Source: Nonomuraea jiangxiensis (lineage in GTDB: Bacteria; Actinomycetota; Actinomycetes; Streptosporangiales; Streptosporangiaceae). From it: a stretch of 64,000 nucleotides of DNA. The notes under the pieces are model-generated. The model was not told the DNA's origin, ran no database searches, and saw nothing but the letters and a program-made list of their open reading frames with translations. The DNA lies in NCBI RefSeq assembly GCF_900099965.1, contig NZ_FNDJ01000002.1, positions 248,001-312,000 on the forward strand, read 5' to 3'. This document shows positions 50,056 to 59,345 of the stretch, one piece after another. Position 1 is the stretch's first letter. Each line of letters opens with the position of its first letter. The position numbers and the translations under genes were made by a program.

Positions 50056-51153
50056 TCAGGCGGGCCTGCTCTCGCCCTGCGGTTCCTCCAGCGGCGTCAG
50101 CGCCGCCGTCGCGGCCTCGTGGTCCATACCGGTCGCCTGCAGCAGATCGACCACCAGCGAACGCAACTGCGCGATGATGACGTGCGCGGAGAACCCCAGC
50201 CCCGCGGGCCGTTCGCGGGCCGCCACCGCGAGCAGTGCCTGGCGGGCCAGGGTCGGCTCGCGGCCGGCGCTGAGCTCCAGTTGCAGCAGCAGGGCCGCCT
50301 CCGAGACCTCCCGCATCACCTCGGCCAGCGCGGCGGGCGGGGGAGCGGCCTCGCCGAGGGCGGAAAGCGTGCGCCTGCTCAGCACCCGCGCGTTGCGCAG
50401 CGCCAGGTCCACCGGTACGGCGGCGGTCTCATAGCGGGCCAGGCGGGCGCGGCGATGCCAGTGCAGGGGAGAGATCAGGGTGATCTCCTTGCTGGTTTCC
50501 AGCGCGGCCTCGAACTCCTCCACCGCCGCCTGGGTCGTACGCGCCTGCTCCAGTGCCTCGGCGGCCAGGTCGGCGTCCTGCTTCTCGATCGCCTCCGCCG
50601 CCTGCTCCAGCACCGTGGACAGCGCGTCGAGCACCCCCGACAGGTGCTTGGCCGCGATCGTGAACGGACTGGCGGGCAGCAACGCCACCGCGGCGATCCC
50701 GATGACGCCGCCGGTGAGCGCGTCGGCCATACGATCCAGGCCGCCCGCCCCGTCGCCCGGCACCAGGACGGCCACCAGTACGGCCGACGACCCCGCCTGC
50801 GCGACGAACAGCGCCCCGCTGTTGAGCAGCACCGCCACCGACATCGCCAGTGCCACCACGAGCGCGAGCTGCCAGGCGCCGGAGCCGATCCAGGACACCA
50901 GCAGGTCGCCGATGCCCACTCCGAGGCTCACGCCGACCACCAGCTCGGTCACCCGGCGTAGTCGTTGCCCGAGGCCGACGCCCACGCACACCAGTACAGA
51001 GATCGGCGCGAAGAACGGCGAAGGGTGGCCGAGCAGCTCGATGGCGACGATCCAGGCCAGCGCGGCACCGACGGCGCACTGCGCGATGGAGGGCGCCATC
51101 AGGCCGAACGTGCCCAGTCGTTCCCTTACGTGATCGCTGAGCCGGGTTTGCAC
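50056..51153 (-). CDS. FUSC/aromatic acid exporter family membrane protein
   Basis: 365 residues. Six hydrophobic helices in the first half (APSIAQCAVGAALAWIVAIELLG, FFAPISVLVCVGVGLGQRLRRV) match the FUSC/ArAE family, which includes p-hydroxybenzoate exporters. The second half is a cytoplasmic helical domain (LEQAAEAIEKQDADLAAEALEQA). Substrate unknown. GTG 51153 is taken with AAGG 8 nt upstream. It is convergent with the doc gene. Confidence 0.87.
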   Translation of the reverse strand: MQTRLSDHVRERLGTFGLMAPSIAQCAVGAALAWIVAIELLGHPSPFFAPISVLVCVGVGLGQRLRRVTELVVGVSLGVGIGDLLVSWIGSGAWQLALVVALAMSVAVLLNSGALFVAQAGSSAVLVAVLVPGDGAGGLDRMADALTGGVIGIAAVALLPASPFTIAAKHLSGVLDALSTVLEQAAEAIEKQDADLAAEALEQARTTQAAVEEFEAALETSKEITLISPLHWHRRARLARYETAAVPVDLALRNARVLSRRTLSALGEAAPPPAALAEVMREVSEAALLLQLELSAGREPTLARQALLAVAARERPAGLGFSAHVIIAQLRSLVVDLLQATGMDHEAATAALTPLEEPQGESRPA

Positions 51154-51243
51154 ATTTCTACCTTGGCGAAGCTTTATGACATTGGGGTCACGTTCGTCCC
51201 AGCCGACGGGCTGAGCACCCGGAGAGCAAGGAGGGGATCTCGC

Positions 51244-51912
51244 TCAGGCGTTCAGGAAGTCGTCCACCACGCGCAGGAACCGGGCGCGGGCGTCCATGTG
51301 GATCAGGTGCCCCACCTCGATCGTGACCAGCTTGGCCCCCGGGATCCTGGCGGCCAGGTCTCCGGCGTCGAACGGGCTCTTCTCGCCGCCCGACAACACC
51401 AGCGTGGGTGCCGTGATCTTGCCGAGCCCGGCGAGCCAGGCGGGATCGGGGTCGAGCAACTGCCGCTCGGTCTCGTGCATCATGCGCCAGTCGAACCCCG
51501 TGGAGCCATCCTCCACGACGGGTGAGCGGCCCTTGAGCGGATAGGGCGGCGGTACGTCCTCCAGCACGAGTCGCTCGACGCGTTCGGGATGCTCGCTCGC
51601 CACGAGATGGGCCACCACGGCGCCCAGCGAATGCGCGATCAGCGTGGCGCGCGCCACTCCCAGGTGGTCGAGCAGCGCCACGATGTCCGCGGCCATGCCG
51701 GGCAGCGGGTAGTCGCCCGGATGGTCGCTGGCCCCGTGCCCCCGCAGGTCCGGTGCGAAGACGTGATAGCGCGCCGCGAAATGCTGGGTGATGCCGTTCC
51801 AGTCGTTGTGATCGGCGGTGCGGCCGTGGATCAGCACGAGCGGGGGAGAGGCGGGATCGCCCTCCTCGCGATAGACGAGCTTGATCCCGTTGACGTGCGC
51901 TTCGTGAATCAC
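51244..51912 (-). CDS. alpha/beta hydrolase
   Basis: 222 residues from GTG 51912 (IHEAHVNGIKLVYREEG). The oxyanion region is VLIHGRTADHNDW, the nucleophile is in LIAHSLGAVVAHL, the acid probably in LSGGEKSPFDAGDL and the histidine in VEVGHLIHMDA-type ending (IEVGHLIHMDARARF). It belongs to the broad group of soluble esterases and C-C hydrolases; no specific substrate. It is divergent from the ring-opening amidohydrolase gene across a 213-nt gap. Confidence 0.88.
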   Translation of the reverse strand: MIHEAHVNGIKLVYREEGDPASPPLVLIHGRTADHNDWNGITQHFAARYHVFAPDLRGHGASDHPGDYPLPGMAADIVALLDHLGVARATLIAHSLGAVVAHLVASEHPERVERLVLEDVPPPYPLKGRSPVVEDGSTGFDWRMMHETERQLLDPDPAWLAGLGKITAPTLVLSGGEKSPFDAGDLAARIPGAKLVTIEVGHLIHMDARARFLRVVDDFLNA

Positions 51913-52125
51913 AACCGCGACCCTACCTTCGCCCCGCGAGGGCACCGGATGCTTTCAGCGGGCCGCGAACGGGCCACGGGCGGTGGGCCGGTCTGACGGT
52001 GCCGGCTGGCGCACCTTGACATCGAAACCGGGCTTCCTGGGCAGACATTGACCATGAACCCCGCCGACCGGCTCGGCTAGCGTCGCCAGGGCAGGGGTTG
52101 CCGGTATCACGTGAAGGGGCATCGC

Positions 52126-53217
52126 ATGCCGGACCCGATCGAAGTCCGCAAAGTGCCGATCGAGAGCGTCACGGACGCCTCCGGGCTGTCCCGGCTCATC
52201 GCCGACGGGGTGATCGACGCCCGGCGCGTGCTCGCCGTCGTGGGCAAGACCGAGGGCAACGGCGGCGTCAACGACTACACGCGCATCCTCGCCGACCGCG
52301 CCTTCCGCGAGGTGCTGGCCGAGCACGGGCATCCGGCGCCGGAGAACGTACCGCTGGTGTGGTCCGGCGGCACGGACGGGGTGCTCAGCCCGCACGCCAC
52401 CATCTTCGCCACCACGGCCGACGCCCCCGCCTCCGACGAGCCGCGGCTGTCGGTGGGCGTGGCGATGAGCGAGGTGATCCTGCCCGAGGACATCGGCCGC
52501 CCCGCGATGGTGGAGAAGGTCGCGGCAGGCGTACGGGAGGCGATGAAGATCGCGGGCATCGACGACCCGCGCGACGTCCACTACGTACAGACCAAGACGC
52601 CCCTGCTCACCCTGGCCACCATCACCGACGCCAAGAGCCGCGGCCAGGACACCGCGATCGAGGAGACCGGTCCCTCCATGGACCTGTCCAACTCCACCAC
52701 CGCCCTCGGCATCGCCGTCGCCCTCGGCGAGATCGACATGCCGCGCGCCGACCAGATCCACAAGGACCTGTCGCTGTATTCGTCGGTGGCTTCCTGCTCG
52801 TCCGGGGTCGAGCTCGACCGGGCGCAGATCGTGCTGGTCGGCAACGTACGCGGCATCGGCGGCCGCTACCGCATCGGCCACAGCGTCATGAAGGACGCCC
52901 TGGACGCCGACGGCATCTGGGAGGCCATCAGGGACTCCGGCCTGCCGCTGCCCGAGCGCCCGCACCCGTCGGACCTCGGGGGACGGCTGGTGAACGTGTT
53001 CATGAAGTGCGAGGCCGACCCGTCGGGGCGGGTACGCGGACGGCGCAACATCATGCTGGACGACTCCGACGTGCACTGGCACCGGCAGATCAAGGCGACG
53101 GTGGGCGGGGTGGCGGCCTCGGTCACGGGCGACCCGGCGGTGTTCGTGTCGGTGGCGGCCGTGCACCAGGGCCCCTCCGGTGGCGGTCCGGTGGCGGCCA
53201 TCTCCGACCTCGGCTGA
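52126..53217 (+). CDS. ring-opening amidohydrolase (barbiturase/cyanuric acid hydrolase family)
   Basis: 363 residues, ATG with AAGGGG 6 nt upstream. Three internal repeats each supply a Lys and a Ser: K41 ([11 protein letters not shown]) and S80 (LVWSGGTDG), K157 (VQTKTPLL) and S226 (SCSSGVE), K294 (VFMKCEAD) and S351 (HQGPSGGGP). This is the rare toblerone fold of AtzD/TrzD and barbiturase. The enzyme opens a cyclic imide: barbiturate to ureidomalonate in oxidative pyrimidine breakdown, or cyanurate in triazine breakdown. No triazine genes are present, whereas a pyrimidine-type permease/Mo-hydroxylase operon lies 30 kb away, so barbiturase is favoured but not shown. Confidence 0.9.
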   Translation: MPDPIEVRKVPIESVTDASGLSRLIADGVIDARRVLAVVGKTEGNGGVNDYTRILADRAFREVLAEHGHPAPENVPLVWSGGTDGVLSPHATIFATTADAPASDEPRLSVGVAMSEVILPEDIGRPAMVEKVAAGVREAMKIAGIDDPRDVHYVQTKTPLLTLATITDAKSRGQDTAIEETGPSMDLSNSTTALGIAVALGEIDMPRADQIHKDLSLYSSVASCSSGVELDRAQIVLVGNVRGIGGRYRIGHSVMKDALDADGIWEAIRDSGLPLPERPHPSDLGGRLVNVFMKCEADPSGRVRGRRNIMLDDSDVHWHRQIKATVGGVAASVTGDPAVFVSVAAVHQGPSGGGPVAAISDLG

Positions 53218-53280
53218 ACATAGACCCATGGGCGATCGCCGCTCCGGGGGGTCGGCCCGGGTTGGGTAGGCTCGGACGTT

Positions 53281-53820
53281 GTGCCGAGCATCCCGCAACC
53301 ACTCGATCCCCGCGACGACGGCGGTGTCGCGCCCGCGGTGACCGCCGCGCTCTCCTCCTACCAGGCGGGCACCGCCGGGGCCGGTGAGGTGCTGGCCGCG
53401 CTGAGCGGCGCCAGGCTGCTGGTGCCCGTCGTCGCCCTGCTGACCGAGTCCGAGGTCGGCGCGCACGGGCTGCGGCAGGAGAAGGAGAGCGAGATGGCGC
53501 TGCCCAAGCTCGTCGGACAGGACGGCCGGCAGGCGGTGCTCGCGTTCACCGGGGCGGAGGCGCTCGCCCGGTGGCGGGCCGACGCCAGGCCGATCCAGGC
53601 CACCGCGCTCCAGGTCTGCCGGGCCGCCGTGCAGGAGAAGGCGGCGGCCGTGGTGGTGGACGTGGCGGGGCCGGTGCAGTTCGTGATCGAGGGGGAGGTG
53701 CTGGAGGCGCTGGCCGCGGTCGACTCCGGCACCGTCGGGGAGCTCACCGGGGTGACCGTCGCGAGGGTGGAGCCGGTCCGCGGGCGGCGGTGGTTCTCCA
53801 GGGGTAAGCGGCGGGGCTGA
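53281..53820 (+). CDS. SseB-like protein
   Basis: 179 residues, GTG start. ARLLVPVVALLTE and DGRQAVLAFTGAEALARWRAD match the SseB N-terminal domain family, which is widespread in actinobacteria without a secretion system; the name comes from enhanced serine sensitivity in E. coli. The last residues are basic (RGRRWFSRGKRRG). Soluble, function unknown. Confidence 0.8.
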   Translation: MPSIPQPLDPRDDGGVAPAVTAALSSYQAGTAGAGEVLAALSGARLLVPVVALLTESEVGAHGLRQEKESEMALPKLVGQDGRQAVLAFTGAEALARWRADARPIQATALQVCRAAVQEKAAAVVVDVAGPVQFVIEGEVLEALAAVDSGTVGELTGVTVARVEPVRGRRWFSRGKRRG

Positions 53821-53899
53821 CGCGGGCGTCATCCGCCGACGTATTCCGATCTGGTCTGATGCTCGTTCCCGCCTGGTCCGGCTCGACTAGGGTCTGCTC

Positions 53900-54535
53900 G
53901 TGGTCGCACTCATGGCGGTGATCGGGCTGGTGTGCGGGCACGCCATCAGGGGGCTGGCCGACGCCTACGCCGGGCGCGCCCTGGCCGACGCCTCCGGCGC
54001 CGGGCCCGTGCTCACCTCCCATGGCGGCCTCACGCCCGTTCCCGCCTGGCCGCCGTCGGTCGAGCTGGTGGCCGCGGCCGTGGCCGGGATCGTCGCGTGG
54101 CGGGTGGGGGCGCCGTACGTGTGCTTCGCCGTGATCGGCACCGCTCTGGCGTTCGTCGACTGGCGTACCGGGCTTTTACCGGATGCCGTGACGCTGCCGG
54201 CGTACCCGATCGTGGCGCTGGCGCTCGTACCCACCGGGGAGTTGCCGCGGGCGGTGGCCGGCGGGGTGGTGCTGGCGGCGGGATACGGGGTGTTGTGGTT
54301 TCTCCGGCCCGAGGCGATGGGGCTGGGGGACGTCAAGCTGGCCGGGCTCATCGGCATGGCCAGCGCGGCGCTGGGGTGGCAGGCGCTGGTCGTGGCGGCC
54401 TTCTGCGGGCAGGTGCTCGGCGCCCTCTACGGCCTCGCGCTCCTGGTGACCAGGCGCGGCACCGGGCGCACCCAGTTTCCGCTCGGGCCGTTCATGCTGC
54501 TCGGAGCGTTCAGCGTGCTCGTTCTCGGGTGGTGA
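53900..54535 (+). CDS. prepilin peptidase (A24 family)
   Basis: 211 residues, about six membrane helices. The two catalytic aspartates are in [11 protein letters not shown] and [12 protein letters not shown], the standard A24 pair. The N-terminal cysteine-rich methyltransferase domain of PilD is missing, as in most actinobacterial versions. It cleaves the leader of type IV pilin-like substrates at the membrane; no pilin genes are in the window. It immediately precedes aroC, a placement frequently seen in actinobacteria. Confidence 0.9.
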   Translation: MVALMAVIGLVCGHAIRGLADAYAGRALADASGAGPVLTSHGGLTPVPAWPPSVELVAAAVAGIVAWRVGAPYVCFAVIGTALAFVDWRTGLLPDAVTLPAYPIVALALVPTGELPRAVAGGVVLAAGYGVLWFLRPEAMGLGDVKLAGLIGMASAALGWQALVVAAFCGQVLGALYGLALLVTRRGTGRTQFPLGPFMLLGAFSVLVLGW

Positions 54536-54578
54536 ACCCGGGACCGCCCACTCGGCGGCGCGTGGAAGACTTGGAACC

Positions 54579-55760
54579 ATGTTGCGCTGGTTGACCGCCG
54601 GAGAGTCACACGGACCCGAACTCGTCGCCATCCTCGAAGGCCTCCCGGCCGGGGTCGAGGTGACCACGGCCGCGATCGACGAGGCCCTGCGCCGACGCAG
54701 GCTCGGTTATGGCCGCGGCGCCCGGATGAAGTTCGAGCAGGACGAGGTGACGATCGTCGGCGGCGTCCGCCACGGGCGGAGCATGGGCAGCCCGATCGCC
54801 GTCCGCGTCGGCAACACCGAGTGGCCCAAGTGGGAGAAGGTCATGGCGGCCGACCCGGTCGACCCGGCCGAGCTGGAAGGGCTGGCCCGCAACGCGCCCA
54901 GGTCCCGCCCCCGCCCCGGGCACGCCGACCTGGCGGGCATGCAGAAATACGGGTTCGACGACGCCAGGCAGGTGCTAGACCGGGCCAGCGCCCGCGAGAC
55001 CGCCGCCCGCGTCGCGCTCGGCGAGGTCGCCAGGCGCTTCCTCAAGCAGGCGCTCGGCGTCGACATCGTCAGCCACGTCACCTCCATCGGCGGCGCCCAG
55101 ACCCCGGCCGAGACGCTGCCCGGCCCCGACGACCTAGCCCGCATCGACGCCGACCCGGTCCGGTGCTCCGACCCCGAGGGCAGCGCCGCCATGGTCGACG
55201 TGATCGACCAGGCGCACAAGGACGGCGACACGCTCGGCGGCGTCGTCGAGGTGCTCGCCTACGGCCTGCCGCCCGGCCTGGGCAGCTACACCCACTGGGA
55301 CCGCAGGCTCGACTCCCGGCTGGCCGGGGCGCTCATGGGCATCCAGGCGATCAAGGGCGTCGCGGTGGGCGACGGCTTCGAGACCGCGCGCAGGCCCGGC
55401 TCCCGCGCCCACGACGAGATCGAATACACCGTCGAAGGCGGCGTCCGGCGCGTCACCAACCGCGCGGGCGGCGTCGAGGGCGGCATGACCAACGGCGAGA
55501 TCCTGCGCGTCAGCGCCGCGATGAAGCCCATCTCCACCGTGCCCAGGGCGCTGGCCACCATCGACGTCAAGACCGGCGAGGCGGCCAAGGCCCACCACGA
55601 GCGCTCCGACGTGTGCGCGGTGCCCGCGGCCGGCATCGTGGCCGAGGCCATGGTGGCGCTGGTGCTGGCCGACGCGGCGCTGGAGAAGTTCGGCGGCGAC
55701 TCCGTCGAGGAGGTCGCCCGCAACCTGTCCGGCTACCTGTCTTCCATGGTGATCAAGTGA
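54579..55760 (+). CDS. aroC: chorismate synthase
   Basis: 393 residues, ATG. All chorismate synthase signatures are present: [45 protein letters not shown] and the late [12 protein letters not shown]. It uses reduced FMN to convert 5-enolpyruvylshikimate-3-phosphate to chorismate, the last shikimate step. It begins the aroC-aroK-aroB-aroQ run, with a 14-nt gap to aroK. Confidence 0.98.
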   Translation: MLRWLTAGESHGPELVAILEGLPAGVEVTTAAIDEALRRRRLGYGRGARMKFEQDEVTIVGGVRHGRSMGSPIAVRVGNTEWPKWEKVMAADPVDPAELEGLARNAPRSRPRPGHADLAGMQKYGFDDARQVLDRASARETAARVALGEVARRFLKQALGVDIVSHVTSIGGAQTPAETLPGPDDLARIDADPVRCSDPEGSAAMVDVIDQAHKDGDTLGGVVEVLAYGLPPGLGSYTHWDRRLDSRLAGALMGIQAIKGVAVGDGFETARRPGSRAHDEIEYTVEGGVRRVTNRAGGVEGGMTNGEILRVSAAMKPISTVPRALATIDVKTGEAAKAHHERSDVCAVPAAGIVAEAMVALVLADAALEKFGGDSVEEVARNLSGYLSSMVIK

Positions 55761-55774
55761 TCTCGGAGCGACCC

Positions 55775-56275
55775 ATGAGCGTCATCGTGCTGATCGGCCC
55801 TCCCGGGTCCGGCAAGACCACCCTCGGCCGGCTGGTCGCGGAGCGGCTGGGAGTCGGCTTCCGCGACACCGACGCCGACGTGGAGGCCGTGGCGGGCAAG
55901 CCCGTCTCCGACATCTTCGTCGAGGACGGCGAGGCCCGGTTCCGCGAGCTGGAGCACCAGGCCGTGCGCCAGGCACTGGCCGAGCACGACGGGGTGCTGT
56001 CGCTCGGCGGCGGCGCCGTGCTCAACACCGAGACCCAGGCCCTGCTCGCCGGCCACCACGTGGTCTACCTCCAGGTGGGGCTGGCCGACGCGATCCAGCG
56101 GGTCGGCCTCGCCTCGGCCAGGCCGCTGCTCGTGCTCAACCCGCGCAGCCAGCTGAAGAAGCTGATGGAGGAGCGGCGGCCCGTCTACGAGTCGCTGGCC
56201 GTGGTGACCGTGGCCACGGACAAGCGCGAGCCGGAGGAGCTCGCCGACGAGATCGTCAAGGGGCTGCCCGCATGA
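55775..56275 (+). CDS. aroK: shikimate kinase
   Basis: 166 residues, ATG 55775 with GGAG 6 nt upstream (a GTG at 55757 overlapping the aroC stop is the alternative). Walker A is [13 protein letters not shown]; shikimate binding DTDADVE and GGGAVLNTE, and the lid [10 protein letters not shown] with its arginine, are present. It phosphorylates shikimate at O3. ATGA overlap with aroB. Confidence 0.97.
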   Translation: MSVIVLIGPPGSGKTTLGRLVAERLGVGFRDTDADVEAVAGKPVSDIFVEDGEARFRELEHQAVRQALAEHDGVLSLGGGAVLNTETQALLAGHHVVYLQVGLADAIQRVGLASARPLLVLNPRSQLKKLMEERRPVYESLAVVTVATDKREPEELADEIVKGLPA

Positions 56276-57342
56276 GCGCGACCAGGATCACCGTCAACGG
56301 CGACAGCCCGTACGACGTGGTCGTCGGCACCGGCGTGCTGGCCGAGCTGGCCACGCTGCTGCGGCCCGGCGTGCGCACGGTCGCGGTCATCCGCCCGGAG
56401 ACCCTGCCGGAGATCGCCGGCCCGGTCGGCGCGGCGCTGTCCGAGGCGGGCTACGAGGTGACCGATCTGCCCGTGCCCGACGGCGAGCAGGCCAAGACCG
56501 TCGAGGTGGCGGCCGGGCTCTGGTCGGCGCTCGGCCGGCACGGCGTCACCCGTTCCGACGCCGTCGTGGGCGTGGGCGGGGGAGCGACGACCGATCTGGC
56601 GGGGTTCGTGGCGGGCACCTGGCTGCGCGGCATCCAGGTCGTGCTCGTCCCCACGACGCTGCTGGCCATGGTCGACGCGGCGGTCGGCGGCAAAAACGGC
56701 ATCGACACCCCCGAGGGCAAAAACCTCGTCGGCACCTTCCTGCCGCCGGCGGGGGTGCTGTGCGAGCTGGAGACGCTGGCCAGCATGCCGCGCCGCGACT
56801 ACGTGGCGGGCCTCGCCGAGATCATCAAGGGCGGCTTCATCGCCGACCCCGAGATCCTCACGCTCATCGAGGCGGACCCCGAGGCGGCCACCCGCCCCGA
56901 CGGCCCCCACACCCGCGAGCTGATCGAGCGCAAGATCCGGGTCAAGGCCGACGTCGTGGGGGCCGACCTGCGCGAGGCCGGGCTGCGCGAGATCCTCAAC
57001 TACGGCCACACCCTCGCCCACGCCATCGAACGCGAGGAGCACTACGGCATCCGCCACGGCGAGGCCGTCGCCATCGGCATGGTCTACGCCGCCGAGCTGT
57101 CCCGGCTCGCCGGGCGCGCCGACCTCGTCGACCGCACCCGCTCGATCCTCACCGCCGTCGGCCTGCCCACCACCTACCAGGCCGGCGCCTGGCCCCACTT
57201 GCGCGACCACATGCGCCTGGACAAGAAAAACCGCGGCGCCAAGCAACGATTCGTCGTGCTCGACGCCCTGGCCCGGCCCGGCCGTCTCGAAGGCCCCTCG
57301 GAAGAGCTGCTCGAAGCCGCCTACAAGGAGATCTGCGCATGA
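56272..57342 (+). CDS. aroB: 3-dehydroquinate synthase
   Basis: 356 residues. The NAD-binding [19 protein letters not shown] and [18 protein letters not shown], and zinc ligands in [19 protein letters not shown] and [10 protein letters not shown] are present. It cyclises DAHP to 3-dehydroquinate. Start overlaps aroK (ATGA) and end overlaps aroQ (ATGA), so the three are co-translated. Confidence 0.98.
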   Translation: MSATRITVNGDSPYDVVVGTGVLAELATLLRPGVRTVAVIRPETLPEIAGPVGAALSEAGYEVTDLPVPDGEQAKTVEVAAGLWSALGRHGVTRSDAVVGVGGGATTDLAGFVAGTWLRGIQVVLVPTTLLAMVDAAVGGKNGIDTPEGKNLVGTFLPPAGVLCELETLASMPRRDYVAGLAEIIKGGFIADPEILTLIEADPEAATRPDGPHTRELIERKIRVKADVVGADLREAGLREILNYGHTLAHAIEREEHYGIRHGEAVAIGMVYAAELSRLAGRADLVDRTRSILTAVGLPTTYQAGAWPHLRDHMRLDKKNRGAKQRFVVLDALARPGRLEGPSEELLEAAYKEICA

Positions 57343-57773
57343 TCCTCGTGCTCAATGGGCCCAACCTGCGGCGGCTCGGCACCCGCGAGCCCGACGTCTA
57401 CGGAGCGGAGACGTTCGACGACCTGGCCGCGCTCTGCCGCGACACCGGCAGGGAGCTCGGCCACCACGTCGAGGTGCGCCAGACCGACGACGAGTCCGAG
57501 CTGGTCGGCTGGCTGCACGAGGCCGCCGACGGCCGCATCCCGGTGGTGCTCAACCCCGCGGCGTTCACCCACTACTCCTACGCCCTGCGCGACGCGATCG
57601 CCCAGCGCACCGCCCCGCTCGTCGAGGTGCACATCAGCAATCCCGCCGCCAGGGAAGAGTTTCGCCATACCTCCGTCGTGGCCGGGGTGGCGACGGGCAC
57701 GATCGCGGGGTTCGGACTACAGTCATACGTCCTTGCGCTGCACGCTATCTCGGAGATGAACACCACGTCATGA
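57339..57773 (+). CDS. aroQ: type II 3-dehydroquinate dehydratase
   Basis: 144 residues. [20 protein letters not shown] includes the catalytic arginine and the active-site tyrosine loop; [23 protein letters not shown] and REEFRHTS give the substrate-binding asparagine, histidine and arginine. It dehydrates 3-dehydroquinate to 3-dehydroshikimate. Coupled by ATGA to aroB and to the following hydrolase gene. Confidence 0.97.
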   Translation: MILVLNGPNLRRLGTREPDVYGAETFDDLAALCRDTGRELGHHVEVRQTDDESELVGWLHEAADGRIPVVLNPAAFTHYSYALRDAIAQRTAPLVEVHISNPAAREEFRHTSVVAGVATGTIAGFGLQSYVLALHAISEMNTTS

Positions 57774-58528
57774 GGCACTACAAGTCCTTCGTCGCGCTGG
57801 GCGACAGCTTCACAGAAGGACTGAACGACCCCGGCTCCAACGGGCACTACCGTGGCTGGGCCGACCGGGTGGCCGAGCGGCTCGCCGCCGACGACCCGTC
57901 CTTCCGCTACGCCAACCTGGCCATCCGCGGCAAGCTGATCGACCAGATCGTCAGCGAGCAGGTGCCGCTGGCCGTCGAGATGGCGCCCGACCTGGTCAGC
58001 CTGTGCGCCGGGGGCAACGACCTGCTCAGGCCGGGCAGCGACCCCGACGTGATGGCCAAGAAGCTCGCGCGGGCCGTACGCGACCTGCGGGCCGGGGGCG
58101 CGGACGTGCTGCTGTTCACCGGGGTGGACCCGCGTGACACGCCGCTGATGCGGCGCCTGCGCGGCCGCTTCGCCATCTACTACCTGCACGTGCGCTCCAT
58201 CGCCGACCTCTACGGCTGCCGGCTGGTGGACCAGTGGTCGATGCAGGGGCTGCGGGACTGGCGGGCGTGGAGCGCCGACCGGTTGCACATGAACGAGGAC
58301 GGGCACCGGCTGGTGGCGGCGCGCGTGCTCGACGTGCTGGGGGTTCCGTTCGAGGACTGGCGCAAGGACTGGCCGGAGCGGACGGTGGATCCTCGGGTGC
58401 GGCGGCGCGAGGACGCGCAGTGGATGCGCGATCACCTGGTGCCCTGGGTCACCCGCCGCATCCGCGGCACCTCCTCCGGCGACGGCGTCCACCCGAAACG
58501 CCCGCAACTCTCCCCCTGGTCCCCGTAG
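57770..58528 (+). CDS. SGNH/GDSL hydrolase
   Basis: 252 residues. Block I is [16 protein letters not shown] (nucleophilic Ser), block III is [14 protein letters not shown], block V is [16 protein letters not shown] (Asp-x-x-His). No signal peptide, so it is a cytoplasmic esterase/lipase-like enzyme; the substrate is unknown. ATGA overlap with aroQ makes it the last gene of the shikimate operon, although a metabolic link is not apparent. Confidence 0.92.
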   Translation: MRHYKSFVALGDSFTEGLNDPGSNGHYRGWADRVAERLAADDPSFRYANLAIRGKLIDQIVSEQVPLAVEMAPDLVSLCAGGNDLLRPGSDPDVMAKKLARAVRDLRAGGADVLLFTGVDPRDTPLMRRLRGRFAIYYLHVRSIADLYGCRLVDQWSMQGLRDWRAWSADRLHMNEDGHRLVAARVLDVLGVPFEDWRKDWPERTVDPRVRRREDAQWMRDHLVPWVTRRIRGTSSGDGVHPKRPQLSPWSP

Positions 58529-59345
58529 CGGCTCTGGCTCTTTTGGGGATGGCTCCAAACCATCCTCCTGTGCGGCAGAGCAACGCCACGTTTTGCGGCA
58601 GAGCCAAAGCCATATGTTACGGCGGAGCCAACGTCACGCCACTCGCCGTCCAGGCTTGAGGGCCTCCAGGGTGACGCTCGCTGACCCGCACGTGGTCGGC
58701 CGCCGTAACGGCGCTCGCTTGACCGACTCCGTGGCAGAACCTGGGCCCGGTGACTCACGAACCGGGGCACTGACGATGCACCTACGGTCCGGGTCCGTTG
58801 CTCGCGAGGCGTGACAAGGCCGATGCGTCTACCGTCCGGCCCGTTGCTCGGCCGCTCCTCCTCCGCGCCTGCCGAGGTTCAGGCGATGCGTCCACCGTCT
58901 GGGTTCGGGCGATGTGTCCACCGTCTGGGTCCGTTGCGCGCAGGCCAGGGCGCGGGGGATGCGCCGAGCGGCTGGACCGTTGCTCGCGAGCCAGCGCCCA
59001 GGCGATGCCCCGACTGCCCCATAGCTGCCAGTCGGGTGGTGCGCTGGGCTGCGTGTTGTGAGATGTGACCCTTGTGGTGCGATCCAACAGTCGGCCGTGC
59101 GCTGAGGCGCCCTGCATCCTTTGAATGGCGCCTGCCACCAGGTCGCGCACTGCCGATAAGGGCACCCCGAACGGACCAACCGACGAGGGCGACCTCGAAC
59201 GCACCAACCCGACGAGGGCGGCGTTGAAGGCGCCAAGCCCGACAAGGCGAGGCGCTGATCGGGTGGTGGTGCATGCGTGTGCGTGTTGTCTGTGGGTGGG
59301 GATGCGGGTTGTTCGGTGGGGTTGTGGGCGGAACCTGGGGGTGGG
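58529..59345. other. gene-free stretch with degenerate short repeats
   Basis: About 820 bp between the convergent GDSL hydrolase and helicase genes with no convincing coding sequence. It contains a three-copy array of a 23-24-bp unit (tgcggcagagc-type, starting 58571, 58594 and 58618) and, from about 58773 to 59010, scattered degenerate copies of a motif around gatgcgtccaccgtctggg followed in several cases by ccgttgctcgcgag. Open frames here lack ribosome sites and family-like sequence. It may be a decayed gene or an intergenic repeat island. Confidence 0.5.
58571..58640. repeat. three tandem degenerate 23-24-bp repeats
   Basis: Units begin tgcggcagagcaacgcc, tgcggcagagccaaagcc and tacggcggagccaacgtc at 58571, 58594 and 58618, just after the GDSL hydrolase stop. 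Too few and too diverged for a CRISPR array. Confidence 0.55.

Noticed and set aside
58571..58640. CRISPR array
   Set aside because: Three contiguous degenerate copies without spacers and no cas genes.
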